Source: Platynereis dumerilii
Taxonomy: Eukaryota; Annelida; Polychaeta; Phyllodocida; Nereididae
NCBI GenBank assembly: GCA_026936325.1
Contig: JAPTHN010000012.1
Location: forward strand, 38,636,537-38,700,536
Reading direction: 5' to 3'
Length of the DNA: 64,000 bases
The position numbers and the translations under genes are program-made. The notes below the pieces were generated by a model. The model was not told where the DNA came from, made no database searches, and worked only from the letters and a program-made list of their open reading frames with translations. Positions 12,569 to 25,700 of the stretch are shown piece by piece; positions within the stretch are counted from its first letter, which is position 1; each line of letters opens with the position of its first letter.

Positions 12569-13806
12569 GGGGGTACCTAAAAGACGTGACGGAAGCACGG
12601 GACGGCACGTGACCGGCGGGACGAACTGAATGGCGTGACAGAGATACGTGACAGCTTCTGAAGTGTTTAAATAGATGCAGTTAGACTACCACTTGACGTA
12701 CAGAAATGGCAGACCCCATTTTAGAAACAGGAGATGTCGGCCTACTTCATACCAGGGTCGGTTTTAAGATGGTGGGGTCAGGGGTGCCCCCCCCATCCCC
12801 CTCCAAAAAAATATTAAAATATGAAAAACGTGGGCTTGGGCAAGTGACATCACATTCCTGATATCAAAGGGTCTTCAGTCAGTTATCATAGATGAAATGT
12901 CATTACCCTCAATTATTGAACTGATCCATAAATGAAAAACTTCATTTCTTATTTTTAAAATTATCAAGTTTTACAAATTGTGTCTTTTATACCTTTTTTG
13001 GATTATAAGCAATTCCTAGATTAAGTTGTTTTTAAGTTGTAAGTTTGGACCATGGAATAAAAGTCCAGGAAAGTAGAAGAAAGTGAGCAATTAATTAAAC
13101 ACTTTAATGAAAACAAAAGAATGTTTTTCCACTATACTGTGCAATGTACAGAAATGGTTGGGCATAACGCCATTAAGAGTAATGTATAAATGTGATGAAG
13201 TCAGTATGTAGGCCTATATATAGATTTTTTATGTATATTCAAATAAGTTACAAGATTTGTCATAAAAACTACATGGTTCATAAAGCAAAGCATTTTCGTA
13301 AGCCAAATTATATACATGTATGGTCAACCTGCCATTTGTAAATATTGAGAATCACAGCAACTGGCAGAAAATGAATGTCTTTTCTTTGACTTCCGAATCA
13401 ATACTGGTGAAGATAAAACAAATTATATTTATAATTAAGTCCACATATGTTTTTTTTTAAGGTCTTTTCACAAGTTTTACTATTAAAAATGATATCGTCC
13501 CAAAATTGGCTTAAGGACCACATAAGTGATGAAACATTAAAAATAACAGAATTTCTGTTCTCTTGGAAAGTCATCATCACATTTTGATGGGATAGAGACA
13601 GAAATCTGCAAATTGAGGTCTTCCATAATACTGGAAATCATCTAAGCTTTCTAAATTGGGGTCTGCTGTTTCTGTGAAGCCAATAGCCATGACACAAGGT
13701 TCGTTTTAACTTCTAAAGTGCTGTCCCGTAACATAGTCACGCCATTTAGTTCGTTCCGCCCGTCACGCCCCGTCCCGCGTCCTGGTCACGCCTTTTAGGT
13801 ACCCCC
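12569..13806. mobile_element. Mutator-like non-autonomous DNA transposon
   Basis: The 1.24-kb element begins GGGGGTACCTAAAAG and ends with its inverse, CTTTTAGGTACCCCC. The inverted ends stay alignable for over 100 bp and are much richer in G and C than the surroundings. The nine bases aacatttga flank both sides (12560-12568 and 13807-13815). A 9-bp target duplication with long inverted ends is the Mutator pattern. No transposase frame lies inside, so it would need enzyme from elsewhere. Confidence 0.75.
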
Positions 13807-13815
13807 AACATTTGA

Positions 13816-14575
13816 GAAAAAATAAAGGATTTAGGACCAACCGGTAATTCTCAACCCATTATACTATGATAATTTGCAGTGACCAACCATGGAATTTGAA
13901 GCTGAAAATCACTTAATTTCCCTAAATTTTTACTCGTGAAGCCATTTTAGGCCACAATAATTTCATAAATTTTTTTTTTTAACTGATGTTTTATAATGCG
14001 CTCCCTGGTACACCCGATAAAACAGGTACTTCGATCATGTGAAGTTTATAAAACATTGATCCTCTTCCTCGCCTGTCCCTAAACAAGTTCCCAGATCCCC
14101 CTTGGCACTATGTGTCAGCACTAATTGGAAGACTCACAAAGAATCTGATGTAACTTTGTCTTCCTTAGTGCCACAAAGGAGGACATTCTGTATTCAACAT
14201 TGCTTTGGTCCTCATTCTGGGACTTGTAACTTCTTGTGTGTTTATGCCACAGGCTGTTGTGCTTTTCGCAAACAACCAAAACACAAAAAGGTTGCAATTT
14301 GAGATCACACAATGTCATGCAGGTGGAGCTGCCTAAAGGTGATGACCTATGTTGAAAGAACAACAACAAGATGTTTTTGACAAATTTATCACAAACACCC
14401 TTTTTTCTCATTTTCTCTTGGTAATTTCCTTCATTCTTCATATTTCTATATTTCTATCAGCAGATCAGTGTGTGAATTGTTTACAAGGATTCGCTATCCT
14501 GAGGGAATTGGTCCACTGGAGCCGCATCACTGTTTTCCTGGGCATGAATGACCTTCGTGAGCAGAATGGCTTACA
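13816..14575. other. intergenic DNA without recognisable genes
   Basis: Overlapping open frames at 14102..14302, 14121..14441 and 14349..14657 lie on both strands and match no family I know. No repeat ends are visible. Confidence 0.5.
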
Positions 14576-16740
14576 TATTTATTTATTTTATTTATTTATT
14601 TGTTTGAACTCCCAGAAGAGGGAAAAAGATAAAATACAGAGTAAGGATAACATTTAAAAGCATGTGTGTCTTGAGTTAAAATCATTAGGCATAAATTATA
14701 AAAGCAGATAAACACATGTAAATATCACAACTTATATCACAGAAATGTAGAATCATTAAAATGCACAGAGCAGCAGCGTGGTTAAAATGTGTTCATTAGA
14801 GTGAGGCTTAATGTAATTGTCGTGGAATAGTAGACTCAGTAGAGTATCAATTAGTCCATTCTCACTCTGCGCCTTATTGGCTCTCACTGACTGACTAAAT
14901 ATTGTCTTTACAGGTGACACACCCTCACTCACTAATCGTTGAATTAATGTATTTAGGATGAGTTCATTGTGACTGTAATAGTGGGATAAAAATCTACATT
15001 GGAGCTCCTTAGCTGGCGATTCGCACTTGAATATCCTGTTATAAAGTCTCTGTACACTGACATCAACTAGCTCATCAGTTGGAGGGATTCTTAAGGCTTC
15101 TAGGAGCCTTGAGTGATGCGATCGTTTCGGAATGCCCATAACTCTTTTGATGATGCTTCCTTGGGCTGATTTTAACTGTTTTATGTTAGCGTTTGACAGT
15201 TGAACACTCTCCATACCATATGATATCATTGGGGCACCAATTGAGTTCCAGATGTAGGCTTTTGTATCAGATGCGAGACCGGGATAAGACATCCCAACTG
15301 TGGTTAAGCCATACATTCGCTGTCTGCAAGAAGTAATCCGCTTTTGTACATGTTTAGTATAAGTGAGTGAGTTTTCAAATGTCACACCAAGAATTTCCAT
15401 CTCACTGTCAGTGATAATATTTTGGTCACATATCTTCCAGGTCGGAGAGGTGATAAAGGGATTGTTCCCAAATATCATACATTTCGATTTCTTTAATCCA
15501 AATTTGAACCTGTACTTTGTTGAATATGACACACAACTATCAATTAATTTCTGTAGGCCTGGAACTGTGGCAGCGAAAAGAGTGACGTCATCTGCGTATG
15601 CGCATGAGTTTAGAGCCATGTCGAAGACCCGGATACCAAAAGGCATTTGCTGCAATTGTTGTAACAGTTCATCAAGGAATATATTAAAAAGGGCCGGAGA
15701 TAAGATGCTCCCCTGTCGCATACCCCTAGTCACAGAGAATGAGAAGCTGTTCGAGTTGCTCCAACGAATCACAGCATTTTTAGAGCGATACCATCGGTAT
15801 AAAAACAGCCAATGATGCAGAGGTAGAATAGGCCAGAGTTTAAACATCAACCCATGGTGCCAAATAGAGTCAAAACATTTCTCTGCATCCAGACTGCATA
15901 CGAACATTGGCGACTTTCCGTTCTTGAAATAGGCAGTACAATCATTGATGAGAGAAGTGACGAACGTCGTCCCACGGCCTTCTCTGAAGCCAAACTGCGA
16001 GTTAGTTACATCAACATTTGGCATAATTAATAATTCGATCAATTTTGAGTGTATAGAGCTCAATGTTATTGGCCTATAATTTGAAGGTAAGTTGGTATCA
16101 CTGGATGGCTTCTTTAACACAGGGATGATAACACCGGCTGACACCACACTGGGTACTGTTGCTGTTGCAAGAACAACTGAGTACAAGTTGGAGAGAACCG
16201 ACGCAAGAGCAGGGCACATTCCATGCAGAAGATGTTCAGTGGTGATTCCATCACATCCTGGAGAGATACCTGGTTTCAGGGATTTCACCATTGTTATAAT
16301 TTGACATGGATTTATATTAACACATTGTCGATGGAGTCTGTTATCAGAAGCACACTGTTCAACAGAGTTTTTAACATCAAGTTGTTCCCCTGACAGGTCG
16401 TTATTGTCTGTCATCACTTTCTCAAAATGATGTGCCAGATCATCAGCTGTTAATGATGAGTGGGATCTCACTTGCTGCTGTCTTTTTAACTTATTCCAAA
16501 AGCACTTCATCTCACGTTTCGCAAAGTGCTGATTGATAATGTTTGTATCACGGTGGATTTCATTCTGGATGTTACGTCTAGCAAGTTTACGAAATTGCTT
16601 CTTGAGGTATTTCCAGATGTCAAAGACACTCCCTGTCCTGAGTCTACCCATTTCAACCCAGATCGACCACCAAAAGCGTTTTTTGTCTCTCAGTACACTT
16701 AGACTCGGGCACCAAAAAGGCTTCGGTTTGAAATATATAT
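14576..16740 (-). mobile_element. 5'-truncated Jockey/CR1-like LINE
   Basis: The minus-strand element has its 3' end at 14576-14602, a tail of AAAT repeats, and runs upstream to about 16740, where the protein match stops. ORF1 and the endonuclease are missing, as expected from incomplete reverse transcription. The remaining reverse transcriptase frame is open throughout, so the insertion is probably recent. Confidence 0.85.
14756..16735 (-). CDS. LINE reverse transcriptase, C-terminal part of ORF2
   Basis: The frame is 631 codons from the first methionine at 16651. It is open for about 28 codons further upstream, with WCPSLSVLRDKKRFWW in the same frame, so that methionine is only an internal one. 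Reverse transcriptase motifs follow in order: SNYRPITLSSIHSK near residue 190, SLDAEKCFDSIWH near 250, RGMRQGSILSPALFNIF near 310, and YADDVTLF near 352 with the two catalytic aspartates. The next conserved block, MEILGVTF, is near 420. The C-terminal region has the usual LINE pattern of LRIPPTDELVDVSVQRL-type sequence. No endonuclease is present. It is a mobile-element gene, not a host gene. Confidence 0.88.
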   Translation of the reverse strand, partial: YFKPKPFWCPSLSVLRDKKRFWWSIWVEMGRLRTGSVFDIWKYLKKQFRKLARRNIQNEIHRDTNIINQHFAKREMKCFWNKLKRQQQVRSHSSLTADDLAHHFEKVMTDNNDLSGEQLDVKNSVEQCASDNRLHRQCVNINPCQIITMVKSLKPGISPGCDGITTEHLLHGMCPALASVLSNLYSVVLATATVPSVVSAGVIIPVLKKPSSDTNLPSNYRPITLSSIHSKLIELLIMPNVDVTNSQFGFREGRGTTFVTSLINDCTAYFKNGKSPMFVCSLDAEKCFDSIWHHGLMFKLWPILPLHHWLFLYRWYRSKNAVIRWSNSNSFSFSVTRGMRQGSILSPALFNIFLDELLQQLQQMPFGIRVFDMALNSCAYADDVTLFAATVPGLQKLIDSCVSYSTKYRFKFGLKKSKCMIFGNNPFITSPTWKICDQNIITDSEMEILGVTFENSLTYTKHVQKRITSCRQRMYGLTTVGMSYPGLASDTKAYIWNSIGAPMISYGMESVQLSNANIKQLKSAQGSIIKRVMGIPKRSHHSRLLEALRIPPTDELVDVSVQRLYNRIFKCESPAKELQCRFLSHYYSHNELILNTLIQRLVSEGVSPVKTIFSQSVRANKAQSENGLIDTLLSLLFHDNYIKPHSNEHILTTLLLCAF

Positions 16741-16934
16741 GTAAATTCTATAGCTTTAACCAAATACAACAAAATAAATAAAAAATTACAGCTGTTTCAA
16801 TAAACAATTTTAAAAGCAAGACATTGTTTGCCAACTTGGAACAAAGCATTTCGTTGCTTCAGCAACCAAATTGTAAGACAAAACGTTATTTTCCAAGTTG
16901 GAAATAATGGCATGCTTCTTGAAACTGCAGTATT

Positions 16935-17166
16935 AGTTACCAAGATACTAATACCATCGGAAAAGCTAGTATCTACATGACAATTTTGCATGTTAGTGCC
17001 CTGCTTGGATAAAAACTGTTAGCAACAGTTAACAAACATCAGATTACTGTTTAATTTGCAAAAATTATAAGGTTTGAAAGGTATAATAGAAGAAGCAGAA
17101 GATGTCTCAGTCAGTTAGACACCTCATTTGTGGGTTCTAACATGCATTTTTTCAGGTAGAACCCTC
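16935..17166. repeat. dispersed repeat family C, copy 1
   Basis: This 230-bp stretch matches 54373-54605 at high similarity. Both begin TACTAATACCAT, share GGTATAATAGAAGAAGCA, and end near TAACATGCATTTTT. Nothing coding is in either copy. The second copy ends in a hairpin that this copy lacks. Confidence 0.7.
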
Positions 17167-17663
17167 CATAAACCATCAATGAATGATTTCATTCCAATCA
17201 GACTAACTTACAGAGACTCAATTCGATATTTAACAGCTGAGAATCTAGATCATATGCTCAGGAATTATGGGTTGCTGAGTGGCTATAGTTTAGAGAAATA
17301 CATTTTCTATAAGATTAGTTCCAGGAAATCAAATCTACACTTTCGAGTACTCCTGTCTTGATACACAAGCCTAGCCATTCAAATCTGCAATCATTTCGAT
17401 GGTTTTCGGCTTCCCCTTGGCTGTTGAGATGTTGTTCATGTCTCCGATTTCCAATTAGGAGCAACTCAGTATGGGATGTGATTAAGCTGTTGGTTTATGC
17501 CACACTTGGCCAAGGGATCAACTAGGGGTCCATGGACCATGCTACATTGAAAAGCACACTACATTTAGCACATTGTGTGGCTTGACAATAAAAATGATGA
17601 CAAAGCAAAACTGACAAGAGATTATGGGCAACTTATCATGTGTATTACATTGCAGCCAATATA

Positions 17664-18221
17664 CAACCCAAAATAAAGTATGACTACCCAAGTCGGAAGG
17701 AAGAATTAGTCGCTACTCGGCCCTTTCACACCTTTCGGCTACCTCTGAATCACTTCCTACCTTGACCAACATGTAACTACCTTTTAAAATTACATTAAAA
17801 TTACATTTAAACAACACCAATTTAAACTTCATCACCCTCTTTATGTTTGATGATTTGATATTAGATAGATAGATAGATAGATATCGTAAGTGCAGCCCTC
17901 TAAGCCCAGTTCTGGGCGCTCACGAGGGTTGATTGATGAGATGAGAGAGAGAGAGAGGGAGTCCTCAACATGTTACACATTTACCCCATGTGAGGGATCT
18001 TTTACTTGCCCAGCACAGACACTGATACAAGGGTATACCTCTTTGCTGATTGCAATTCGATTGGTAGCTGTCTTAATATAGAGATCCTAGTATGGGCTAA
18101 GGTTTTAGTGAGGAGTCAAAGGTAGTTATAAGGAGATTTGGGGTGGAGAGGAGAAAGTAGGGCAAAATAGGTAAACAGAGGACGTCTGACAGAAAATCTT
18201 GTCTTACTTTATTTTGTTGTG
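17664..18221. mobile_element. short DNA transposon family K, copy 1, with a nested insert
   Basis: The inverted ends are CAACCCAAAATAAAGTA on the left and its near-inverse TACTTTATTTTGTTG on the right, with TA at each side (17662-17663 and 18222-18223). Compared with the copy at 52299-52664, a segment from about 17850 to 18045 is extra. It begins with a GATA repeat (about 17861-17882) and contains an AGAG run (17943-17958). TA duplications suggest a Tc1/mariner-type element. No transposase is present. Confidence 0.6.
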
Positions 18222-18483
18222 TACTGTAGATCAAAAAGGGCACCATATCGAAGGAAATTCGCCAAAGTAATGTCCACAAATGGGTTCTTTCATTTCAGCA
18301 AGATCGTTAGAATATATTGGCTCTTCCACAGCTTCCTTCTTTTTAACTTATATTAAGTATACCATTAAGTGTACATCTGGGCCCACTGGGGGGTCACATA
18401 TCTGGGAATATTAGGGGGGATGCTTACTATACATTAAGAGAATTCCATTACTCTAATTTCTCTGAGTAACAACTATTTCCTCT

Positions 18484-18541
18484 TTACTCACATTACATCC
18501 AACATTACATCCAACATTACATCCAACATTACATCCAACAT
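18484..18541. repeat. minisatellite, four units of about 13 bp
   Basis: Four near-identical direct units of CATTACATCCAA follow each other, just before a TA-flanked MITE. Confidence 0.85.
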
Positions 18542-18567
18542 AAAATGTGTGTTATATTTTTTATATA

Positions 18568-18973
18568 CACCGTTGCTCATAAATATGGAACACTTCAACA
18601 TTCTCCATTGAAATTGATAACTTTAGCAAATTCTGTTGGAGCACATGATGGTCTGATTCAATGGGAACTACTTCCAATGACCACTAAAGGGAAGAACATG
18701 CTCTTGTGTAAAAGTCATGCTGCTGCATTAGACACAGGAATAATTACAGCAGCACTAAATATGGAAATTCAGGAGGTTTTTTAGGGTAGGATGCAATCAA
18801 CCAAAAATTTAAAATTCTTGCAAAAAACATAGTTGAGGCTTTCAAAGAGTGATTATAGATGATGACTTAACCTTTAAAATGGGCCTTGCTTGCATTCATA
18901 CTCTGAAATGTACTTTTATTTGACACATTTTTTCCAAAAAAATATTCCATATTAAATTTTATGAGCGGGAGTG
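18568..18973. mobile_element. Tc1/mariner-type MITE, family A, copy 1
   Basis: The 406-bp element starts CACCGTTGCTCATAAATATG and ends with an inverse, ATGAGCGGGAGTG. TA lies directly outside both ends. Related copies are at 38467-39072, 42168-42404 (inverted, partial) and 43275-43669. No coding capacity is present. Confidence 0.8.
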
Positions 18974-19781
18974 TATATGGGCTCAACGTTTTGCTCTTTT
19001 CATGAAACCATCATTTACTGACTTATTTGAACACTTCAGTTCTGAAAAAGCATCTGGCCTATATGTGGGACAGCCTTTCATATATATCAATTTATATACA
19101 TATACATTTGTACATACGGAAATAATTACCTGTTTTTAAATATTTTATTTGTGCATGCATGTTGGATCAGCGACGCTGTTTTGTCACCAGGCCTTTTGAA
19201 AATAGAGAAGTTTTGAAATATTCACTGCTGTATGAAATGACTCAGGTTGCCTTTTTAAATCTTCTTCAGTATATAGGTTATTTCCCCATGAGAGAGGGAA
19301 TAATCAACTACTTTTGCAACACTTATTTCCACTGATTAAATCTTTTCTACTCTTCCAAGATTTACAACCCAGCACTTTATGGTGTATACAGGTTGCAAGA
19401 CAAGTCAGTATGAGCATGTAGAAGTATGGGATTGATAATGCATTTCTGAAGAAAGATATGACAGAAAAAGGAAGACCGCTCTCGGGCGGGGGAGGGGGGT
19501 ATATACTTCTGCAACCAAATGTAAATGATTTTAATAGATTTAAAACTTTAACAAACTTAAGGATAGGCCTGCAATGATTTATTTGTAAACAAAATACGGG
19601 TTTTTCACAGCATTATTTCAAACTATTTACTTATATTTTTAAAGGAATTTCTCTTCATATATCAGGCATATGTAATGGCAATAACAAAAAAAAACCTTAA
19701 GAGGAAGTTTAATATGTCTGTTGTTTTTCTTTTAAACAGCATTTTAAATTTGGAGACAATAATTATAGTTTTACGTTCCAA
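18974..19781. other. 3' flank of copy 3, no gene seen
   Basis: This spacer between the family A MITE and the stop codon of the copy 3 gene has no supported gene. A G-rich run lies near 19485-19499. No clean AATAAA follows the copy 3 stop codon within 60 bases. Confidence 0.5.
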
Positions 19782-22700
19782 TCAGAACATCTTGTAGATG
19801 CTAAACCTAGCAGCAGCAGATTCGCTGTACGGTCGATAGTTGGCGTCAATTCCAAAACTCATTTCGCACAAACAGTCTTTCTTAGAAACAGCGAAGCGTG
19901 TGCAGCCTGCTGTTACGCATTCCTTGGTACACTCAGAAATCCGGCAGAACTTCATCTGCAATAATTTGTCCGCATTGGCAATCCTGAAGTCAGGCTTCTC
20001 CAGCCGACCCTTGCCAGTGACAATTGCTTGTGGACTTGCATCTGAAAATGGTTTATGTCCAATTATGTCCACATCAATTCATTTTTATGGAAGACATTGA
20101 ACGGCTAAAGGTTCAGTACAACCCAAAATGAAATAAGACAATTTCCTGTCAGAAGTCATCTGTTTACCTATTTTGCCCACCTTTCTCCTCGCCACCCCAA
20201 ATCTCCTTATGACAACCTTTGACTCCTTACCACAACCTTATTCACTATTAACAACGCTATCAAAACAACTGCCAATGAAATTGAAATAATCAAAGGAGCA
20301 CAATATCTAAGAAATCAAACAAAATGGGGGTGGTGAAGTTTGAATTGGTGTTGGTGGAATGTGAATTAAATGTAGGAAGGGATTTGGATAGAGTTAAAAA
20401 CCGTGAAAGAGTAAAGCAGTGTTTATGCTTCAACAAGACATGAAAATTGTACATCAATGACAAATGTTATAGCAGAACATTGAATTTTTTTAACGTAGTA
20501 ACAGGGGGACCAAACATTCTCCACTGCTTTACAGTCTGTCACTTTGAAATAGAAAAAATTAGGTCTAGTTCACTGTGAAAAATGCAGTGTTATCTTCTAT
20601 ACTTTCAACATGGGAAACATAGCGACTGTTTGATAAGTCATGATCAAGAGAAGGCCATTTGACTTGTCATAACTGATTTTAGAGTGACAATCAGATGCAT
20701 AATCCTTTTGTTTGGCTGTCACCAACAAGCGGTATTAGTCTCCTTAAATCAAATTAACATTCAAAGTATTGGGTATGATCATGACAAATCGTCAGCATGA
20801 TGACACATGAAGTGGCATTTTCACAGTGCAACTGTCCACTCTTTTTCTATATCAAAGTGACAGACTAATACTTAAATACAGCCTGCAGAGGACTATGGAT
20901 TTCTTACTCAGGAAAAATTCTGTTCTTTGTTTGATCTACCTTCTTCACATGTCAGGGGTCCGAGTTGACCGTACAATTCCTCATCGGTACCTTCTGTGTC
21001 TCCGGCCATTATTTGCCTCATGGGAAAGTTTTCTTTTTCTGTGATGTCTCGATTGACAGTAGTTAGTGTTGGATATTCACACTGTTGACCTGCGAATCAA
21101 AATTATAAACAGAATTATTAGAGTAGGATATGACATCCTAGTTAAATGTGAGCCTCTGCTTGGATAATTCATTTGGCCGTATGGTATCGTTTTTTGTTTA
21201 CATTTTGCCAGTTCTCATACATAGAGGGTGGGTAAGAGAAAACTGGAAAATTGCAACAGATGCAGAACTTATTTATTTTCAACCATTTCCACTGAACACA
21301 GAACAATAATTTTTGGAAATGAGCAACTTTAGACAATAGACAACATTTTAATCTACGTGACCACCATTTTCTGCAATCATAGCCGCAACACGCTTTCGAA
21401 AACTTTTACAACTGTTTGTCACAACGTCAGCTGACATCTTGCCCCACTCTCTCCATATGGCTTCTTTCAGAGGGTCAACATTAGGGTGAGGGTTTCTATT
21501 GGTGGTCTTCTCCAAAACACCTCAGGTTCTGTAGTCCTGACGGTTAAGGTCTGGGCTTGAGGCCGGCCATAAATCTGGAGTATGGAGGGCAATTACAAAA
21601 TTCCTGGTCCTCTTTGTCTGCCCACGGCTGCCAGGCTTCCTCTGCAACCCTTTCCCACTGACTACGGATTGTTTTATGGCATATACAGTGCTCAGTGACA
21701 CACCAACAATGTCAGAAATGGTCCGAGGCTTCACTTGGGCAGACAGGAGATCCGCCACCCCTTTCCTTTTCAGCTCCTGGGTCGCCATTTCTTGTCCCAG
21801 TGTTGCAAGATTGACGTTATTTGTGGCTGATTAACCACTGTTTGTTGTGTTTTTGGTTTCATAGCATTCCGTTAATCTGTTTGCGCTATACAGTAACTAA
21901 AAGATCATTCCAGATTTCTCTTACCCACCCTGTAGAACAAACAACAAACTTTGCCACACAGCCAGTATGCTGTCATATAGTAAAAGTAATACATTTAAAA
22001 AATTTGGAATCAATTAGTTAAGTTTTCTGGAAGATTATGCAGTTCTAGTAAATTTCAGTGCATTTTTTAGAATTGCCAAATCTTTTGATTGATGAATAAT
22101 TAATACAGCATACTGGCTATGTTATATTGTTATTGAATTGGTTTCTAGTCCAAACTTTTATGGTTAACAAGGTCGCTTTAAAAGTTCCAGTCGCTGTTTC
22201 GCTGCTTGAATTTCACCACTCTAGCCACTTTGCTCGCTTGACTTACCCCCGTATAAATTTTGCAGATTCATTGGCAAGTAAGCCAGAAAGCATAATTCTG
22301 ATGAAATTCAATCAGCGAAAGAAAATGTTCACTGTTGTTATAGCATCCTTGACAATAATTTGTATGAACATAGTAGGCTACTAGATGGCTGATTATGCAT
22401 AATTCAACCATGTGACTATAATCAACCAATTAGTTTATTGCATTGATCAACCTGTAGCTAAAGAATGAATCTAATAAATTACCTTTAACAGAGCCTTCTG
22501 TTGCCATGAAGGTTTTGTCTTGACCAAAGTAATTGTTCCATCCATTGTCATGCATCGTTGACTCCATACATCTGAACCTGATATCGTAACGACAACTTTT
22601 CGCTGATGTCACAAATTGCCTCACATGATCGTACGTCATTGAATTGTAAGTGATGGTCAGTCTCAGTCCGTACTTGGTATGCCCATTGGAGTAGTATTCT

Positions 22701-25700
22701 GAAAACAGAAACAAGATCCTGATTCAGGTTATGCATGAGTTAGACACCGATACGATGGTTCTATCAAGGGAGGTCTGACAGCCGGCTTCAGGGTTATATC
22801 TTGATAGCCTCAGTCGTTGTCTCAGATGCCCTGTCCTTGGCCTTTGATTCGGTGTTTGTCATAGGAGGGGTTGCAGGGGAAATGGGATATCAGCAGGCCT
22901 GGATTACCCATTAGGCTGAGTAGGTTATAGCCTTGGGCGTCACACCTCAGGGGGGCCTCACATTGGGTGAAAAAAAATACCAAATTTGCCTAAATTTGTA
23001 CTAAGTCAAAAATTGAGAAAAATCAAGAGGAAAATTGGGCCCAATTACATATTAATTGGCCCCAAATTGCCCCAATTTCTCATAACAGATTGTGTTGCCT
23101 AGAAAGACATTGATAGGGGGTTTAAGCAAGGTGTCTCATATGAAGCTCGTCTGCTGTCAATCATACAATTATACTTGCAGATTTGCTGAAAAATCATAGA
23201 CATTTTGTAAGATCAGAAATTCTGTAATTTTCACTAATTTATTATCATTATCACAGAAATATGTACAATAACCAAAGAAATTTTGGCAATAATTATTAAA
23301 ATTTCTACAATAGTCAGATACATTTTTGTAATAACCTTAGACAATTCTGCAATAACTATGTGCAAATTAATAAGATTAAATCAGAAATCTACAACATCAT
23401 TAGTATTGATCAACGATTATTGTAAACATTTCTATTGTAGACATTTCTATAACTATCTCAAAAATATCTGTGCAACAATTGAATGAAAATGTGCTGTTAT
23501 ATCTTGGAAGCAATGTACAATTTTCCATTGTTTCTGCAATTTTCGAACATCTTTTGGCTATTTTCAAATTTTTTTTACAATAATTGCAGATATTTTCATG
23601 ATTATCGCACAAAAAGGTACAATTTTCAACCAAAGTTTTGATGATAATAGAAAGACTGTCTTGTTTCAAGAATTTGGGCCAGGGAAATGCATATCAAATC
23701 AAGCAGAACAAGGTCAGAAGACTGATTTCATTTTGGTTGGCTACTATGATTATAATTTTGTATAGAAGACTATGAAGCAAAAAGCGATCCATTTATTGGC
23801 TTTTATGGCAATTTCCCAAGTCAGGTCCAGCAAAGGACCTCACGTTGAGGTTCAGCCTAGGGCCTCGTGCTACTTTAATCCAGCCCTGGATATCAGGCCA
23901 AATGGGATATCAGGGCAAATGGGTTATGAGGGCAAATGGGATACTAGGGCAAGTCCTGACCAATATGAGGGCAGACTGACTGTCCTGGGCACATCCTGAC
24001 ATATTAAGCTTTTCATGCAAAATAGTACGCCCCTCAACCCAAAAGACAATATGCCTATGGTCTTGGGTGTCTTTGGCTAGTGATGGGGGCCTCGAGACTG
24101 GCCTCGTCCTCAAGACCACGTTTGGAAAGCCTCAGTCTCCGTCACGGAGGCTCGTGCCTTGGTTTCCTTCTTGGTCTTGGATGTTCCCACTTTGTCTACA
24201 ACACTGGTACTAACTTGCATTTTTATCAGATAGATCTCGACCGGAGGGACTCTAACTGGCTCAGACCTCACAAACTTATATACCTTTTAAGAAGTAATTT
24301 TTACCGGATAGCCACCTAAGAATGACTGACAAGGTGGAGATAATTAGAGTTTCCAGACAGTTAACTGTTACAGTTATTGCAGATCTCGTATTAGTGTGCC
24401 ATGTTCTTTTCAACTGCCACAGTGCTCTTGTGATGTCAGTATCAGAATAATGATTTCACAGTTGGTATATCTGCAGTTTCAGCTGTGTCACTTGCACCCA
24501 TACTGATCACACCATTACAAATTCACACATAAGTTGTTAGATTGTTGCTCATCATTGATTATTCAGTTTGATGTTTTGAATAAATCCAAAAGTTACAATA
24601 TCCAGCTATATATAATGCATGGATTTTGTGTATGACTGCTATCAGTTTTAGCACTTTTACAACAAAACAAATTCATTAACTCTCACGTTCATTTGTTGGT
24701 CTGAGAGGTTATCATGTACTGCTCTGTCTTGGCAAAAATAATATACTCAGGATCCATTCAGAATTTAAGACCTACGGAGGGGGGGGGCAGTTTTGATTTT
24801 GATTTCCAATAATGTTTATTTGATGATCGAAATCTTAGCCTCCTTGTCTGGCCTTTTCCCAAATTTTTGGGGAGCAACTACCCCCCCCCCCCATTTCTCG
24901 TCCTCTGGTATACCCATGCAACACCGCCACGTTCACTTCCGAAACATCTCCCCATCATCCCCATTCCATTCATCAATTCTGAACAGTTTCTTTGGCTCAG
25001 ATCTCACCTAAAAGGCTGAAAGGCCACAAGGCAAGGTGCTGCCCTCAATGAGAAATTTGTCCATGATGGATCAAGCAAGTGGCTCGAACATATCAGTTTC
25101 ACCTGCTCCAACTGAATCAAACAACCATACCAATGAATGCAGATTAATCAATTGTCATTCACACTTAGACAGCCCATAAGCCTGACTTGTTGGTAGCAGT
25201 TGGAATCAACACTCAAGCTTGAAGTGCCAATACTGATGTCAGTATTGGAATACTGACATCACCTGAGAATATATTTACATGGAACATGGCACACTTATAC
25301 GAGATCTGTAATAACTGTTTGAAACAGAACTGAAATGAACAGTTAACTGTTAATCTAACAGTTAACTGTTTTATCATAGTGATAGTTTTAAGGCTATTTA
25401 ACATTTTTGACGAAAGATAAATAAAGCACTTAATATTATGTCAATTTTTTCAATGGCATACACAAGAATGCTAAAACTGTGATAATCAAGTCAATATTAT
25501 GTCATATTTATCATTGGAAAAGAATGATCATAATCTTGTTAACGACCTGTTGTTATTCGTTTATGAAGTAAAAATTGTATCGTCTGTAGTATTTGCATAT
25601 TTTCCATCGCAAATTTAGTTAAACAAGCAGAAGAGGTCAAAGCTAGTTATTAGTTCATATTTGCTGTCTTTAGGCATCAAATTTGCTAGATATCAGGCAT

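Noticed and set aside
14102-14657. Three overlapping open frames next to the LINE
   Set aside because: They are on both strands with no conserved motif.
21522-21788. Small host DNA-binding protein with a helix-turn-helix
   Set aside because: It lies between TA-flanked inverted ends and continues into mariner catalytic sequence, so it is a transposase remnant.
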